Assembly (NCBI GenBank): GCA_030625925.1 | Contig: DAOUPY010000109.1 | Span: 1-5,964 of the forward strand | Reading direction: 5' to 3' | DNA length: 5,964 nt | DNA from: Fusobacteriaceae bacterium | GTDB taxonomy: Bacteria; Fusobacteriota; Fusobacteriia; Fusobacteriales; Fusobacteriaceae | Shown: in pieces, positions 4,865 to 5,964 of the stretch | How positions within the stretch are numbered: the first letter of the stretch is position 1 | Layout of the letters: every line of letters starts with the position of its first letter | The notes under the pieces: generated by a model | Seen by the model: the letters and a program-made list of their open reading frames with translations, nothing else | Database searches by the model: none | Told to the model about the DNA's origin: nothing | Program-made: the position numbers and the translations under genes

Positions 4865-5964
4865 CTAATTTTTATTTTCTGCCTTATTTTTAACAATTTT
4901 TAAGCCTTTCAATGAGATGTCATCATCTACATCTGCAAAACTTTTCTTTCTTACCATAGTTTCTGACAACTGCAGGTGTAATTTTATGAAGTTCTCCATC
5001 TTTTCTATCTCTTTCTCTTTTCCATTGGAACCTATATTTTTTAACGTTTTCCTATCTTTCAAGGTAAATTTTCTTCCATTTTTTTCATAGTAGTAATCTT
5101 TATACATGATCACTGCTTTTTCAAATTCTTTAGGAGATTTTACGTAAGCCATCCTCTCCCCATCCTTTACATCAAGGAGATCCTTCCCCCACGCAGCATT
5201 TTTATACGATCCTCCTAAATAACCCATAATAGTAGGCAGTATATCTACCTGAGATCCTACAGCGTCCACCCTCTGAGGCTTCAATGACCCATCTGGAGTA
5301 TAGAGCAGTAATGGAATATTATGATGTAATCCATTGAAAGAATGATCTCCCACAATTACAAAAAGTGTATCCATATACCAAGGCTCGTTTTTAATCCTTT
5401 CAAAAAACTCCTCAAAAGCTGTGTCCATATATCTATAGGCATTATATCTCATCATAAGGGAATCATCGGTTCCTGCCTTTGTATCTCTTGAACTGTATTT
5501 TTTTGTATACTCCTCTAGTCTGTCATATTCCTCTGGTATTTCAAAAGGACTATGATTAGATATAGTCAGTATCTCGGCAAAGAACGGTTCCTTTAATTTT
5601 TTTATCTCCTTGGCACTTCTGTCAAATAATACTGTATCCGGTGCACCCCAGTGGTATTTAGAAGTTATTTCCTCAGGGAAATCTTTTTTACCAATAAAAT
5701 TTTCCATCCCGTTAGTCAAAAGAACTCCCTGCATATTATCAAAATTTAATCTGGATCCATGATAAAAATTGGTATTATAACCTCTGTCTTTTAATATTCT
5801 AGGGAGACCATAAAATGATTTTTGTACAGCCGGACCCCGCATAAGATCTCTCCCTACCTGCACTGGAAAGGATACATTGGTAGATAATAAGCCATTTCTG
5901 GTTCTGCTTCCATTTCCGTAGAAGCTGGTGAATAGTACCCCTTTTTTAGACAATTTACTAAAAT
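4865..5964 (-). CDS. LTA synthase/MdoB-like sulfatase family protein (5' end off the right edge)
   Basis: The frame is open from the right edge to the stop at 4867-4865, giving about 365 visible residues. The first visible codons contain no ATG (a TTG occurs at 5953-5951), so this is the interior and C-terminal part of a longer protein, normally with N-terminal membrane helices. Numbering from that TTG, the block GNGSRTRNG (13-21) carries Thr18, the likely nucleophile equivalent to LtaS Thr300. FYHGSRLNFDNM (63-74), WGAPDTVLFD (102-111), SNHSPF (132-137, His134) and GDHS (202-205, Asp203/His204) are the expected metal- and substrate-site segments of the alkaline phosphatase superfamily. The Glu metal ligand would lie upstream, outside the window. 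Such enzymes transfer or release phosphoglycerol on the outer face of the membrane, in lipoteichoic acid or periplasmic glucan modification. The C-terminus is highly charged (K, E, D, N). It is convergent with the oxidoreductase operon and unrelated in function as far as I can see. Confidence 0.88.
   Translation of the reverse strand, partial: FSKLSKKGVLFTSFYGNGSRTRNGLLSTNVSFPVQVGRDLMRGPAVQKSFYGLPRILKDRGYNTNFYHGSRLNFDNMQGVLLTNGMENFIGKKDFPEEITSKYHWGAPDTVLFDRSAKEIKKLKEPFFAEILTISNHSPFEIPEEYDRLEEYTKKYSSRDTKAGTDDSLMMRYNAYRYMDTAFEEFFERIKNEPWYMDTLFVIVGDHSFNGLHHNIPLLLYTPDGSLKPQRVDAVGSQVDILPTIMGYLGGSYKNAAWGKDLLDVKDGERMAYVKSPKEFEKAVIMYKDYYYEKNGRKFTLKDRKTLKNIGSNGKEKEIEKMENFIKLHLQLSETMVRKKSFADVDDDISLKGLKIVKNKAENKN

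Overview
The window is low-GC bacterial DNA with very AT-rich intergenic regions, strong purine-rich ribosome binding sites and near-consensus sigma-70/sigma-A promoters. Gene content suggests a fermentative anaerobe: a ferredoxin-linked 2-oxoacid oxidoreductase, a lipoprotein solute-binding protein and an LTA-synthase-like sulfatase. Together with the AT-rich codon use this fits Fusobacteriota or a low-GC Clostridia relative. I lean to Fusobacteriota, but this rests on general impression and not on a marker gene.

Layout, left to right. Bases 1-334 (minus) hold the start of an ABC-transporter substrate-binding lipoprotein that runs off the left edge. Bases 335-774 are AT-rich non-coding DNA with a weak candidate promoter for the lipoprotein, a small inverted repeat and the ridA terminator. 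ridA (775-1155, minus) has a clear promoter at 1196-1223. Bases 1156-1459 are a divergent control region. To its right a second good promoter (1389-1418, plus) drives an apparent five-gene operon: a MinD/CobQ-type P-loop ATPase (1460-2134), a 2x[4Fe-4S] ferredoxin subunit (2205-2426), and the alpha (2445-3506), beta (3506-4255) and gamma (4255-4794) subunits of a 2-oxoacid:ferredoxin oxidoreductase, most like the Vor/Kor type. The last three genes are translationally coupled by TAATG overlaps. The operon ends at a strong hairpin (4819-4856) shared with a convergent gene, an alkaline-phosphatase-superfamily sulfatase/phosphoglycerol transferase (4865-5964, minus) whose 5' end lies beyond the right edge.

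How the genes fit together: the oxidoreductase would decarboxylate a 2-oxoacid (branched-chain or related) to an acyl-CoA, with TPP on the alpha/beta core, a [4Fe-4S] cluster in beta and two more in the ferredoxin subunit. The ATPase is likely an accessory protein for this complex, judged only from its place at the head of the operon. RidA removes reactive enamine/imine intermediates made by PLP enzymes such as threonine dehydratase, whose products are 2-oxoacids, so its divergent position is metabolically plausible though not proof of a link.

I see no mobile element, CRISPR array, tRNA or rRNA. Nothing here clearly amounts to an undescribed system. The items most worth a second look are the uncharacterised ATPase at the head of the oxidoreductase operon, the structured spacer that follows it, and the divergent control region.
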